Part shown: positions 57,601 through 61,875 of the stretch, piece by piece | Layout of the letters: each line of letters starts with the position of its first letter | How positions within the stretch are numbered: the first letter of the stretch is position 1 | DNA from: Streptomyces marokkonensis | GTDB lineage: Bacteria > Actinomycetota > Actinomycetes > Streptomycetales > Streptomycetaceae | Length of the DNA: 64,000 nt | Direction of reading: 5' to 3' | Assembly (NCBI RefSeq): GCF_008312835.1 | Contig: NZ_VSKS01000015.1 | Location: forward strand, 62,001 to 126,000 | Translations under genes and position numbers: made by a program | Notes under the pieces: model-generated | The model's input: the letters and a program-made list of their open reading frames with translations, nothing else | Database searches by the model: none | Told to the model about the DNA's origin: nothing

Positions 57601-58112
57601 AGACCCCGGTCGTCGACGAAGCGGCCCAGCGCCGGCCAGTCGGGGCGGTAGCGGACGCCCAGCTCCGTACCGGCCGCCAGCGCGTCCGGCGTGAGGTCCG
57701 CGGCCTCGACGGCGAACCGTCGCCGCGCGGATCTGGCCGGCGCCGCGTGCACGGCTCCCTGCCCGTACCGGACCTCGATCTCGGCCAGGACGCGCCGGCC
57801 GTCGAGGACCCGCACGGTGCCGGCGGAGCCGTCCGGGTCGCCGTGCGCCTCCCATCGGTAGACCTGGTCCGGGTAGACGGGTCCGGCGAACCGCGCGCGC
57901 AGCCGTACCAGGCTCGACCCCGACGGGACGGGGCGCAGGGCCAGTGCCTGGAGCACGCACAGTGCCCCGTGGGCGACCGGCTGCCCGAAGGGTGTCCGAC
58001 GGGCATAGGCCTCGTCCACGTGCAACGGGCTCCTGTCTCCGCCGGCCTCCGCGAAGGCCGTGACATCAGCTCGTGTGACGCGGAAGTCACCCGTGACAAC
58101 GTTGGGCTTCAT
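45603..58112 (-). CDS. Trans-AT polyketide synthase 1: [MaoC-SDR-FkbH-ACP]-[KS1-KR-ACP]-[KS2-KR-ACP]-KS3
   Basis: 4169 residues; first PKS of the line. Residues 1-~265 are a MaoC-type double-hotdog hydratase (GGDRSPLHVDEAY). Residues 281-~505 are an SDR with GGSRGLG (290-296), Ser418/419, Tyr432, Lys436. Residues ~550-1090 are an FkbH-like HAD domain with DCDNTLW (Asp739), which loads a glyceryl unit from 1,3-bisphosphoglycerate onto the following ACP (Ser1189). KS1: Cys1431. KR: Tyr2200. ACP: Ser2351. KS2: Cys2594. KR: Tyr3430. ACP: Ser3589. KS3: Cys3867 with His motifs kept, but VDPLIR replaces MDPQQR and KSNVGHLLMAAG replaces the usual GHLEAA; its module continues on PKS2. No AT domains. 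The ATG is preferred because GGAGG lies ~11 bases upstream; a GTG at 58145 would add 11 residues. Confidence 0.94.
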   Translation of the reverse strand: MKPNVVTGDFRVTRADVTAFAEAGGDRSPLHVDEAYARRTPFGQPVAHGALCVLQALALRPVPSGSSLVRLRARFAGPVYPDQVYRWEAHGDPDGSAGTVRVLDGRRVLAEIEVRYGQGAVHAAPARSARRRFAVEAADLTPDALAAGTELGVRYRPDWPALGRFVDDRGLAGRGVGVEHAAVLAWASQLAGMEAPGRAALVAGIDADFEPRPARRAFAARAVLVDVDPRYRSVRLTGDVTAGHTAARVEVRAFARRGARAPDPDRLRLLLGQDRTGVRPLEGRTAVVCGGSRGLGAALVQALALAGAAVHVAYRDSAAEAEALVAALGPDGGRVHLHRGDVGDPAWCTELRRAVHDRSGPADLVILNAGPPARPMDVHPDTVARSGEHVAEAIRLTQAPLAAFTGHLAAGGLVVAVSSAYAHTPHRGLSHYTAAKRAVEGLTEAAVADGSGLAALIVRPPRLATTFADSVADDTALDVEPVAAAVTRGIVAGVAAGTTRVLSDFTEPGATGVAHGPQSPDAPDAEDEPGRVETGGTGARAARAGEPTGSLVVAATFTTDPLHPSLAHWCERLGLDLAVRPAAYGQVFQELLDPSGVFAANRSGCNVVLVRVEDWPEGPEGERTVDEFCAAARTAAARLSVPLLVALCPASPPALARRGTAVEALGERLLHALDGVGGVHVTRLSDRGDGHWVPDHHDAARDEHAHIPYTPEACTALGTAVVRGVHALLARPYKVLVLDCDNTLWRGVCAEDGPLGVELGEAHRRLQEWAVRRHDEGVLVCLASKNAAEDVDEVFRLRPEMPLRPGHIAARRVDWNTKAANIEALARELGVGLDSFVFLDDNPVEVAAVRAATPQVLALRMPEAETDWDAFLGRLWAFDRTEVTEEDRRRTEMYRAARHREEAREAAPSLSGFIEGLGLRVDVHEARDGQLARVAQLTQRTNQFNLAPLRRTEAELRALLAAGARCWVAEAADRFGDYGLVGAAVTREAGEGVVLDTFLLSCRVLGRGVEHAFLSAVARAVTTESGPAVLTARHRATDRNAPARAFFRAAMGEAEDQQPGADGTWLHRAPLDRLAGLVFRPDDAPEREDTEVKGRTAPSGGDRAGDAARRAALALLATGLTDAAALHHAVTGEPSADEASAAPPAGPDDHTPGAPDPFEAVRAVVARVKRMSPAELAPDTTLESLRLESLEIVDATVALEQDFGRLPKTLFFEHRTLGSVARSLAPSATGRAAAPTALPAPAAEPSHARADAPARAHGAATPSDDGIAVVGIAGRYPGADDIAQFWENLKAGTESLSDVAVRWERRDVVDPRGGPARTYSSSGGLIDGVDEFDALFFQLAPSEAETMDPQQRLFLQTAYHAVEDAGHTPADLGRDVGVYVASMGPDYAVLSANAALDGDSRYPNSDLYQIANRVSYFMDFTGPSIAVDTACSGSGVALQLACDAIRAGTVSAALAGGVNLILHPARRIQYAQLGMISRSGRCRPFGAGADGMVTSEGVGAVLLRPLRDALADGDHVYGVIRAIGANSDGRTNGFTVPSPQAQADLVEGTLRRAGTDPSAIGYVEAHGTGTPLGDPIEIRGLGRAYAGARPPAPIPVGSVKGNIGHTEAAAALAGLTKVLLQLRHRTLVPSLHARHLNPDIDFTATPFRVQQSTEAWPVTRDGAPRRAALSSFGAGGVNVHLVVEEAPPSRSPAVPAFAGSELVVLSARDEQGLRRTCARLATRLRTAGPELRLTDVAFTLRQGREHFDTRLALVVTGLDELADRLERLAGPGGDLRAAVRETTGATLGRLDDGNRLDDVFDGAPDTTDVLRALADRGELDKLARLWCRGARLDWPRVLPSAGARRVPLPGYPFARTRHWLPRPGTAPRPVTRPAPAGPVRRAALHVPGWVPASAAVPRQDARVIVVGGAPGWSEDADHRVERPDDVPGPAGGDRHTIVVDRRGLDRAAEDPAARLREAADTLDALTALAHEGRPLTYVTLARPDRDDPATALVTGFGRALEQEVPGFRSVRIETGAGEPALPHVLSLAATGAPEIRTDGPGHLVRAWSGAADPAGRTPPLRRGGHYLVTGGGGGVGRLITAHLVAQWEARVTWVSRSAPDAVPDGVRWARADVTDPDALAEALSAAREAYGPVNGVFHAAGVLNDGAARTRTPDEVRGVLAPKTWGCLALDEATADDPLDFFLLMSSFVGTLGNAGQTSYCAANRFLDAFAEHRASLVERGARSGRSVSVAWPLWSDGGMEMPSAVRRLTETTLGLAPIDTPAAMAALEDALVLGHPRVFVGSGDQEKIGAALGGHPAAPRPDGGTPVAATPDGDRAQLRDLLREEAAGLVKIPAEQIGANTEFGDYGFNSLLFTDFANRLNDRLGLALTPVVFYQHSTIDALTSALLDRAVPALAAPAAPTAPAVRPTAPAGPAAPAAAVGGTRAAAHGRGKHGTAPAVAVIGMAGRLPGSPDLDTYWTHLIEGRDLVVPGPVERFGATVPAGGFLDDVLGFDAEFFAVSPREARLMDPQQRLFLEAAWHAVEDAALRPSSLAGSRTGVFVGATLSDYSELLGRAGEEVAAHSITGHVQSVIANRLSYLLDLRGPSEVVDTACSSSLTALHRALGALEAGECDLAVTGGVNALFSPAWFDSLGQAGMLSPTGRCWTFDERADGFVRGEGVGVVVLKPLDRALADGDPIRAVVRGSAVNHGGRAHSLTAPRPEAQAEVIGAAYDRAGVDPRTVSYVETHGTGTRLGDPIEIAGLIAAFSRPDEEADGPWCHLGAVKANIGHLESAAGIAGLLKVLLALSHRTLPPNAVGERANPHLRLEGTPFRVLREARPWRPVDGSGSPLPLRAGISAFGFGGANAHVVVEEPPATAVPAVAEPARSAAGREHVLVLSALDEGRLRAHARVLRGELRRGRHAFADLAHTSRIARDPMPARLALVVPGSSEAVAALDAYLDGGTAPGLYTGAAEPADGGTGPHASARRWAAGEEVSWPSEPNLRRVPFPARPFDHSVRYGPGTSPAPVPGGAASATGAGMPLPASSRLLARTWTPAPAVTRARQGRPLVALVLAGAEAGPGLPEELAGLDGLDPVVLREPSPLPLPCARTVEAALDDREGTLRAAKEKLAAHGPFDVVVDVVDALASAEGPPRHAGRLALLQELLSRTREHPVTVIHVRPTAATRSADRGNGVLTAARMAGCVRALGAEYAAVTAVTVEYDALPEGVPGPVTLAAAEIAADRAAGAVTEPAEIRYVLGSRRVGALEPVAAPAAGHAGRLGAFAVQEDRPYLITGGTGGLGLAAAELLVARGARRLALTGRRALPPREDWHRAGPDAWWKTCTDAISRMEAAGARVLVGHGSPDRLAGFLDEVRTAFGTPAGVLHCAGAVSATPAFVHKAPHEFDLTWEPKGPALAALDRALGNDEPDFVVLYSSVSARMPRLAVGLSDYAAANAALDDYAEFAAARARHRGSATRWLSLAWGSWSGIGMGGVTTPRYAELGLAPMSPEEGLALLDAALAAREHATLAAVVTTAAGTGSPATAAPAPGPAVLPGPAPSAGPGTERPAEDDAGLVDRCADHVTAVLAEVLGTARSRIPRDRPFADLGVDSILIASIVVRLERAAGAPLDPSVVLEHPTVERLARHLTRVHHEGVARWTADLTAEQPAPTATGDPAGAAAAADAPGTPPSSGADPVGSGPPGGPRPASSPLSAGVAVPASGPGTPLAVIGMAGRFPGAADTAAFWDLLRHGRSGIREVPRSRWDVASRYSPAYAPGMSISKWGGYLDGIEDFDAGYFGIPEADAAHVDPLIRLFLETAETAVADAGYRGEELNGRAVGVFVGSGTSTYASRIAVPGRNTATGLNQNFIAAHLAHLHDLRGPNLVVDTACSSSLSSLHLARQSLQLGECEMAIVGGADLLLDETPYLSLSAARALSPDGRCHVFDASANGFVPGEGVGAVLVKPLAAALADGDRILAVIESTAMNNDGRTMGLTTPSPDAQQAVVREALRRAGADPASVSYVEAHGTGTMIGDPMELRALTGVFAEATDELQFCGVGSVKSNVGHLLMAAGMAGLQKIVLSLQHRQLPPTLHCERPNPRFSFETSPLRIQDRLEPWRPRHGVRRAGLSAFGFGGTNCHVVLREPVGPEETGKARRTPLPPPVFRRRRHWAERGPDATPRPEPRPLLELEELI

Positions 58113-58177
58113 GCGCCGTTGTTCCTCCAGTCCGCTTCTCGGCACCGCCTGCGTCGGGTCCTCGACCCCGCGGTCCG

Positions 58178-59041
58178 TCAGTTGCGCGCCGCCGCGGCCT
58201 CCGCCGCGCGAATACGTCCGGTCAGGCCGGTGAGCACGTTGCCCGGGCCGATCTCACGCAGATCGGAGGCGGGCTGTGCGAGCAGGTGGCGTACGGTCTC
58301 GGTCCACCGGACGGGCGACCACAGCTGTCGGCAGAGCAGCTCGGGTACGTCGCCGTCGCCGTAGGGCCGGGCGGTCGTGTTGGCGATGACGGGGATCTTC
58401 AGCCGCCCGAACACGTATCCCCCGAGGAACCGCGCGAAGCGTTCGGCCGCCGGGCGCATGTGCCGCGAGTGGAAGGCCCCGCTCACGGCGAGCGGGACGA
58501 CCGCGCTCGCCCGCTCCGACAGCGGCTTCGAGACCTCGCGCACGTCCTCGGGCGTCCCCGAGACGACGATCTGGTCGGGGGCGTTCAGATTCGCGATGTC
58601 GACGTCCCGGTTCTCCGCGGCCAGGACGTCCCGCACCGCGTCCTCGGCCAGGCCGATCACCGCCGCCATGGCGCCCGGCCCGGCGTCGGCCATGAGTTCC
58701 GCACGCCGCGCGACGATCTCCAGGCCGGTGCGGAAGTCGAAGGCCCCCGCGGCGAACAGCGCGGCGTACTCCCCGAGGCTGTGACCTGCCACCACGTCGG
58801 GGATGACGCCCGTGCGGCGCACCGAGTCCAGGTAGGCGAGGGTGTCGACGACGTACACGGCGGGCTGGGTGAAGCGGGTGTCCGACAGGCGTTCCGCCGG
58901 ACCGTTCAGACACAGGTCGGAGATCGAGTAGCCGAGCGCGGCGTCCGCCTGGCGGACCAGGTTGGGGTACGACGCCAGCAGTTCGGCTCCCATGCCGACC
59001 CGTTGGGACCCCTGTCCGGCGAAGAGGTGGGCTACGGTCAC
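58178..59041 (-). CDS. Discrete trans-acting malonyl-CoA acyltransferase
   Basis: 287 residues, FabD-like. LFAGQGSQRVGMG at the N-terminus, Ser88 in AGHSLGEY and His191 in GAFHSRHM, the last being the malonyl-type signature. It supplies malonyl units to every ACP of the three AT-less PKSs. The GTG start overlaps the PfaD gene stop (GTGA) and the end is ~65 bp before the PKS1 start, so the three are co-expressed. No second (acylhydrolase-type) AT is fused or adjacent, unlike many trans-AT clusters. Confidence 0.95.
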   Translation of the reverse strand: MTVAHLFAGQGSQRVGMGAELLASYPNLVRQADAALGYSISDLCLNGPAERLSDTRFTQPAVYVVDTLAYLDSVRRTGVIPDVVAGHSLGEYAALFAAGAFDFRTGLEIVARRAELMADAGPGAMAAVIGLAEDAVRDVLAAENRDVDIANLNAPDQIVVSGTPEDVREVSKPLSERASAVVPLAVSGAFHSRHMRPAAERFARFLGGYVFGRLKIPVIANTTARPYGDGDVPELLCRQLWSPVRWTETVRHLLAQPASDLREIGPGNVLTGLTGRIRAAEAAAARN

Positions 59042-60459
59042 GAACGGCTCCCGGGGGGTGTGGCGGTGGTCAGGCGTACCAGCCGCTGCGTGAGGACGTC
59101 CGCCGCGCCCCGCATCAGCAGGTCGGCCAGCTCGTCGACGTGGCGTGCCCGCCAGTGCTCCTGCGGCGTGCCGCGCAGACGGGAGTTGAGGGCGCCGAGC
59201 GCGGGGCCGCAGTTGATCTGGTAGTCGACCTGGTGTTCCTCGGAACCGCTCATGGCGAGCCGGATCGACTGGACGAAGTAGGCCTTGAAGATCAGCAGCA
59301 TCTTGTGCTTGGGATCCTGCTCCGCGCGGTGCAGCGACGCGGGATTGGCCTGCGCGTAGTAGGCGCGGGTCTCTTCCCACACCTGGTCGAAGGTCCGGCG
59401 GAAGTAGCGGCGCTGGAGCTGCTCGGCGGTGCGTTCGTCGAGGTCCTCGATCGAGTCGTGGCGGCGGTACAGCTCGTAGAGCCTGTTGGCGCGCGCCGGG
59501 TAGAACAGGCCGCGGCGCAGTACCTGGGCGCGGGCGCCGGTTTCCAGCATGTCGCCGGCCGGGACGACGGCCATGTCGTGCACCTCGGCCTGCTGGAGCA
59601 TGTCCTTCACGCGCTCGCTGGTACCGCACTCGGCGGTGCACTGGTTGATGCTGCCGGTGAGCACGAAGTCGGCGCCCAGGACGAACGCGGCCGCCACGGC
59701 CTCGGGTACTCCCAGTCCGCCCGCCGCCCCGACCCGGACCCGCGCGGCCGCGGGGAACCGTGCGGCGGCCCGGTCCCGCTGGTGCACCATGTCGGGCAGC
59801 AGGACCACCAGTTGGCGCTGGTCGGTGTGGCCGCCGGAGTCGGCCTCGGCGCACAGGTCGTCGGCGAGGGTGATCCGCTCCGCGAGTGCGGCCTCCTCGG
59901 CGGTGACGGCACCGTCCGCCAGCAGGGCGTCGACGAGGTGGCGCGGCGGGGGTTCGAGGAAGTGCTGCGCCACCTCGGGCCGCGACACCTTGGCCATGAC
60001 CCGGTGCGGAATGCGGACGGAGCCGTCGGGTGCCGTGCTCAGGCCGCTGACCCGGTACTGGACCAGGGGCCGGGTCGGGACGATGAACGAGGCCGCCTCG
60101 ACCCGGGGGACCCGGTGCCGCAGAAACAGCTCCACCTGTTCCTGCTCCTTGGCGGGGTTCTCGTGCGACGCCAGCAGGTTGACCCCCCACGGGCCGTCAC
60201 CGATCTCCCGCTCGAAGCGCCGGACGGCGGCGACGACCCGGTCGGCGCGCAGGCCTCCCGCCCCGAAGTAGGCCAGCAGGCCGGCCCGGCCCATCCGGAC
60301 GACCAGTTCCTCGGACGCCACCGCCTTGTACATCGAGCCGGCGGCGTACGCGTAGCGCACACCGTGACCGGTGCGGAACGACGCGCTGCCGAGGTCCTCC
60401 GCGCCGATGCGGCCGGTTTCCCCGGCCGTCCGGTCGGCCCGCACGAGCGATGTGGTCAT
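59038..60459 (-). CDS. PfaD-type trans-acting enoylreductase
   Basis: 473 residues, FMN-dependent nitronate-monooxygenase-like barrel. Family text: GLLAYFGAGGLRADRVVAAVRRF, GPWGVNLLASHENPAKEQEQVELFL, AAGGLGVPEAVAAAFVLGADFVLTGSINQCTAECGTSERVKDMLQ, and the long C-terminal region with SGSEEHQVDYQINCGPALGA. It reduces alpha,beta-double bonds on ACP-bound intermediates in trans. Only modules with an active DH can provide substrate: the KS7 module and possibly the DH at the PKS2 start. Overlaps the AT gene. Confidence 0.94.
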   Translation of the reverse strand: MTTSLVRADRTAGETGRIGAEDLGSASFRTGHGVRYAYAAGSMYKAVASEELVVRMGRAGLLAYFGAGGLRADRVVAAVRRFEREIGDGPWGVNLLASHENPAKEQEQVELFLRHRVPRVEAASFIVPTRPLVQYRVSGLSTAPDGSVRIPHRVMAKVSRPEVAQHFLEPPPRHLVDALLADGAVTAEEAALAERITLADDLCAEADSGGHTDQRQLVVLLPDMVHQRDRAAARFPAAARVRVGAAGGLGVPEAVAAAFVLGADFVLTGSINQCTAECGTSERVKDMLQQAEVHDMAVVPAGDMLETGARAQVLRRGLFYPARANRLYELYRRHDSIEDLDERTAEQLQRRYFRRTFDQVWEETRAYYAQANPASLHRAEQDPKHKMLLIFKAYFVQSIRLAMSGSEEHQVDYQINCGPALGALNSRLRGTPQEHWRARHVDELADLLMRGAADVLTQRLVRLTTATPPGSRS

Positions 60460-60566
60460 CTGTGCCCCGTCCTGTACGTGCCGTGGTGGGCCGCTTGTGG
60501 TGTGCGGCCCCGGTGTCCGGGCCCCGCGGCCGGGCCGGTTCTCGCCGGCTCCGGCGAAAGACCGGG

Positions 60567-61079
60567 TCAGCCGGCGGTGCCGGCCTTGCGCTGCTCGTAG
60601 CGCTCGAGGATGGCGGGCATCTCGGCGCTGACGAAGCCGAGGAAACGCTCCATGTTGGCCAGCCGCTTCAGGCGCTCCTCGGGCAGGTTCTCGGACCTGA
60701 GGGCGGCGAGCCCGTCGGCGGCGACGCGGTGGAAGTCGGGGAACTCGGAGAAGATGCCCCGGACCTTCGGGCCCCAGCTGTTCTCACGCAGCCGGATCGT
60801 GTAGTTCTCCTGCAGTGATCCCGTGCGCTCGAAGACGCTGACCGGGTCGTTCTCCGGGGTCAGCTGGTCGACGATGCGGTCGATCGCGGCACGGGGGACG
60901 CCGAGTGCCTTCTCGATGTCGGCGGCGGTCTGCTCCGGCGGGTCGCAGATCATCATGAAGCCGACGACCCGTCCGCGGTCGTGGGGCATTCCGTCGTTCT
61001 CGAAGTAGTACTGGGCGACCTTCTCGACGAAGGCGTGTTCGCCCTCGGACAGGGTGGTGGGAGCGGTCTGCTCGGTCAT
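60567..61079 (-). CDS. GbsR/MarR-like winged-helix regulator 1
   Basis: 170 residues. A helical N-terminus (EHAFVEKVAQYYFENDG) leads into a winged helix with GRVVGFMMICDPPEQTAADIEKALGVPRAAIDRIVDQL, the GbsR wording (GR..G...l.dPpeqt...i...l), then a long C-terminal dimerisation helix. GGAGAG precedes the ATG. It lies 107 bp upstream of the PfaD gene and 34 bp after a paralogue, so both probably control or are co-transcribed with the PKS run. Ligand unknown. Confidence 0.82.
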   Translation of the reverse strand: MTEQTAPTTLSEGEHAFVEKVAQYYFENDGMPHDRGRVVGFMMICDPPEQTAADIEKALGVPRAAIDRIVDQLTPENDPVSVFERTGSLQENYTIRLRENSWGPKVRGIFSEFPDFHRVAADGLAALRSENLPEERLKRLANMERFLGFVSAEMPAILERYEQRKAGTAG

Positions 61080-61113
61080 GGTGCGCTCTCCTCGGGGTGT
61101 GTCCGGCGGGCGG

Positions 61114-61614
61114 TCAGACGGCGGTGGTGCGGCGGTGCTCCTCCCAGCGCCTGGACATGTCCGCCAGGTCGCCGACGATGTGCCCGAAGAGTTCCTCGAT
61201 CTCCGCGATCCGCTTGCGCCGGGAGTCATCGGCGTCGGCGAGGACTTCGAGGCCGAACTGGAAGATCCGGTGGTACTCGGGCCAGCTGGCGAAGGTGTCG
61301 GAGACCGCCTTGGGGTAGCCGTCGTCGACCAGCCGGTAGCGGGTCTCCTCGCCGGGCGTCTCGATGCGCCGGTACAGACCGGCGAGCGTCAACTGCTCGA
61401 TGAGCTGCTCGATGTCCTCCGGGGCGGCGTCCACCGCGGCGCATATCTGGGGCAGCGTCTGCTCGATCGGGTCACTGATGATCATCCATGCCATGACCCG
61501 GCCCTTCTCCCAGGTCACACCGTGCGCCTCGTGGTAGTGCCGCGCCACTTCGTCCACGAACGTCCGTTCGGCACTGGTCAGGGTGGCGTAGCTCTTGTCC
61601 GTTGTGCTGGTCAC
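61114..61614 (-). CDS. GbsR/MarR-like winged-helix regulator 2 (paralogue)
   Basis: 166 residues, same layout as its neighbour: ERTFVDEVARHYHEAHGVTW, GRVMAWMIISDPIEQTLPQI, a winged helix and a C-terminal helix ending in SRRWEEHRR. The two align over their whole length but are well diverged, so the duplication is old or they were recruited as a pair; they may act as a heterodimer. The GTG start follows a weak purine-rich stretch. First gene of the minus-strand biosynthetic run; the ~260 bp upstream hold a direct repeat and the LuxR terminator. Confidence 0.8.
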   Translation of the reverse strand: MTSTTDKSYATLTSAERTFVDEVARHYHEAHGVTWEKGRVMAWMIISDPIEQTLPQICAAVDAAPEDIEQLIEQLTLAGLYRRIETPGEETRYRLVDDGYPKAVSDTFASWPEYHRIFQFGLEVLADADDSRRKRIAEIEELFGHIVGDLADMSRRWEEHRRTTAV

Positions 61615-61779
61615 GGTCCCGCCCTTCGATTCGGCTGGTGGCCGGCCCCGGCGGGCGGTCAGGAAGGTGCTCGCCCGGTGGGACCGGCGGCAAGCCTGGT
61701 GTACGGGAGCCCGTGCGCGCCCCCGGAACTCCCCCAGCAGCGACCCCAGTCCGGGGTGGCCGGAGACCGTTGACGTGCG

Positions 61780-61817
61780 CGCGGGCCCGGGTGCGGCTGA
61801 CGCGGGCCCGGGTACGG
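61780..61817. promoter_or_regulatory. 17-bp direct repeat, 21-bp spacing, upstream of PKS operon
   Basis: CGCGGGCCCGGGTGCGG and CGCGGGCCCGGGTACGG (16 of 17 identical), start-to-start 21 bp, i.e. two helical turns, ~165 bp before the first regulator gene. Each is preceded by TGACG within a few bases. Direct repeats on one DNA face are typical activator sites in streptomycete clusters, but the GC-rich background makes this tentative. Confidence 0.35.
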
Positions 61818-61846
61818 CGACGGGCGCCCCCTTGAAGGAGGCGCCC
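61818..61846 (-). terminator. Hairpin terminator after LuxR gene
   Basis: Arms ACGGGCGCCCCCTT and AAGGAGGCGCCCGT pair over 14 positions with one mismatch, 30 bp beyond the LuxR-family stop codon. It separates that gene from the PKS operon. Confidence 0.8.
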
Positions 61847-61875
61847 GTGGTGGCGCGGGACGGACCGTCGGCGGT

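Noticed and set aside
45603-58112. Possible tetronate cluster (FkbH plus KAS III-like protein)
   Set aside because: Tetronate pathways use a free-standing FkbH with its own small ACP and a pyruvate-dehydrogenase-like acyltransferase. Here FkbH is fused for chain initiation, and the KAS III-like protein has an acyltransferase triad.
21038-58112. Cis-acting AT domains within the PKSs
   Set aside because: After each KS there is only a short docking remnant ending in a YPF-type linker. GHSLG and GAFHS motifs occur only in the discrete AT gene.
50730-58364. A 2544-codon open frame antisense to PKS1, and similar long antisense frames across the PKS genes
   Set aside because: Long stop-free antisense frames are expected at >70% GC. 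The opposite strand carries unambiguous KS/KR/ACP domains, while the antisense text is low-complexity Arg/Gly/Val with no domain pattern.
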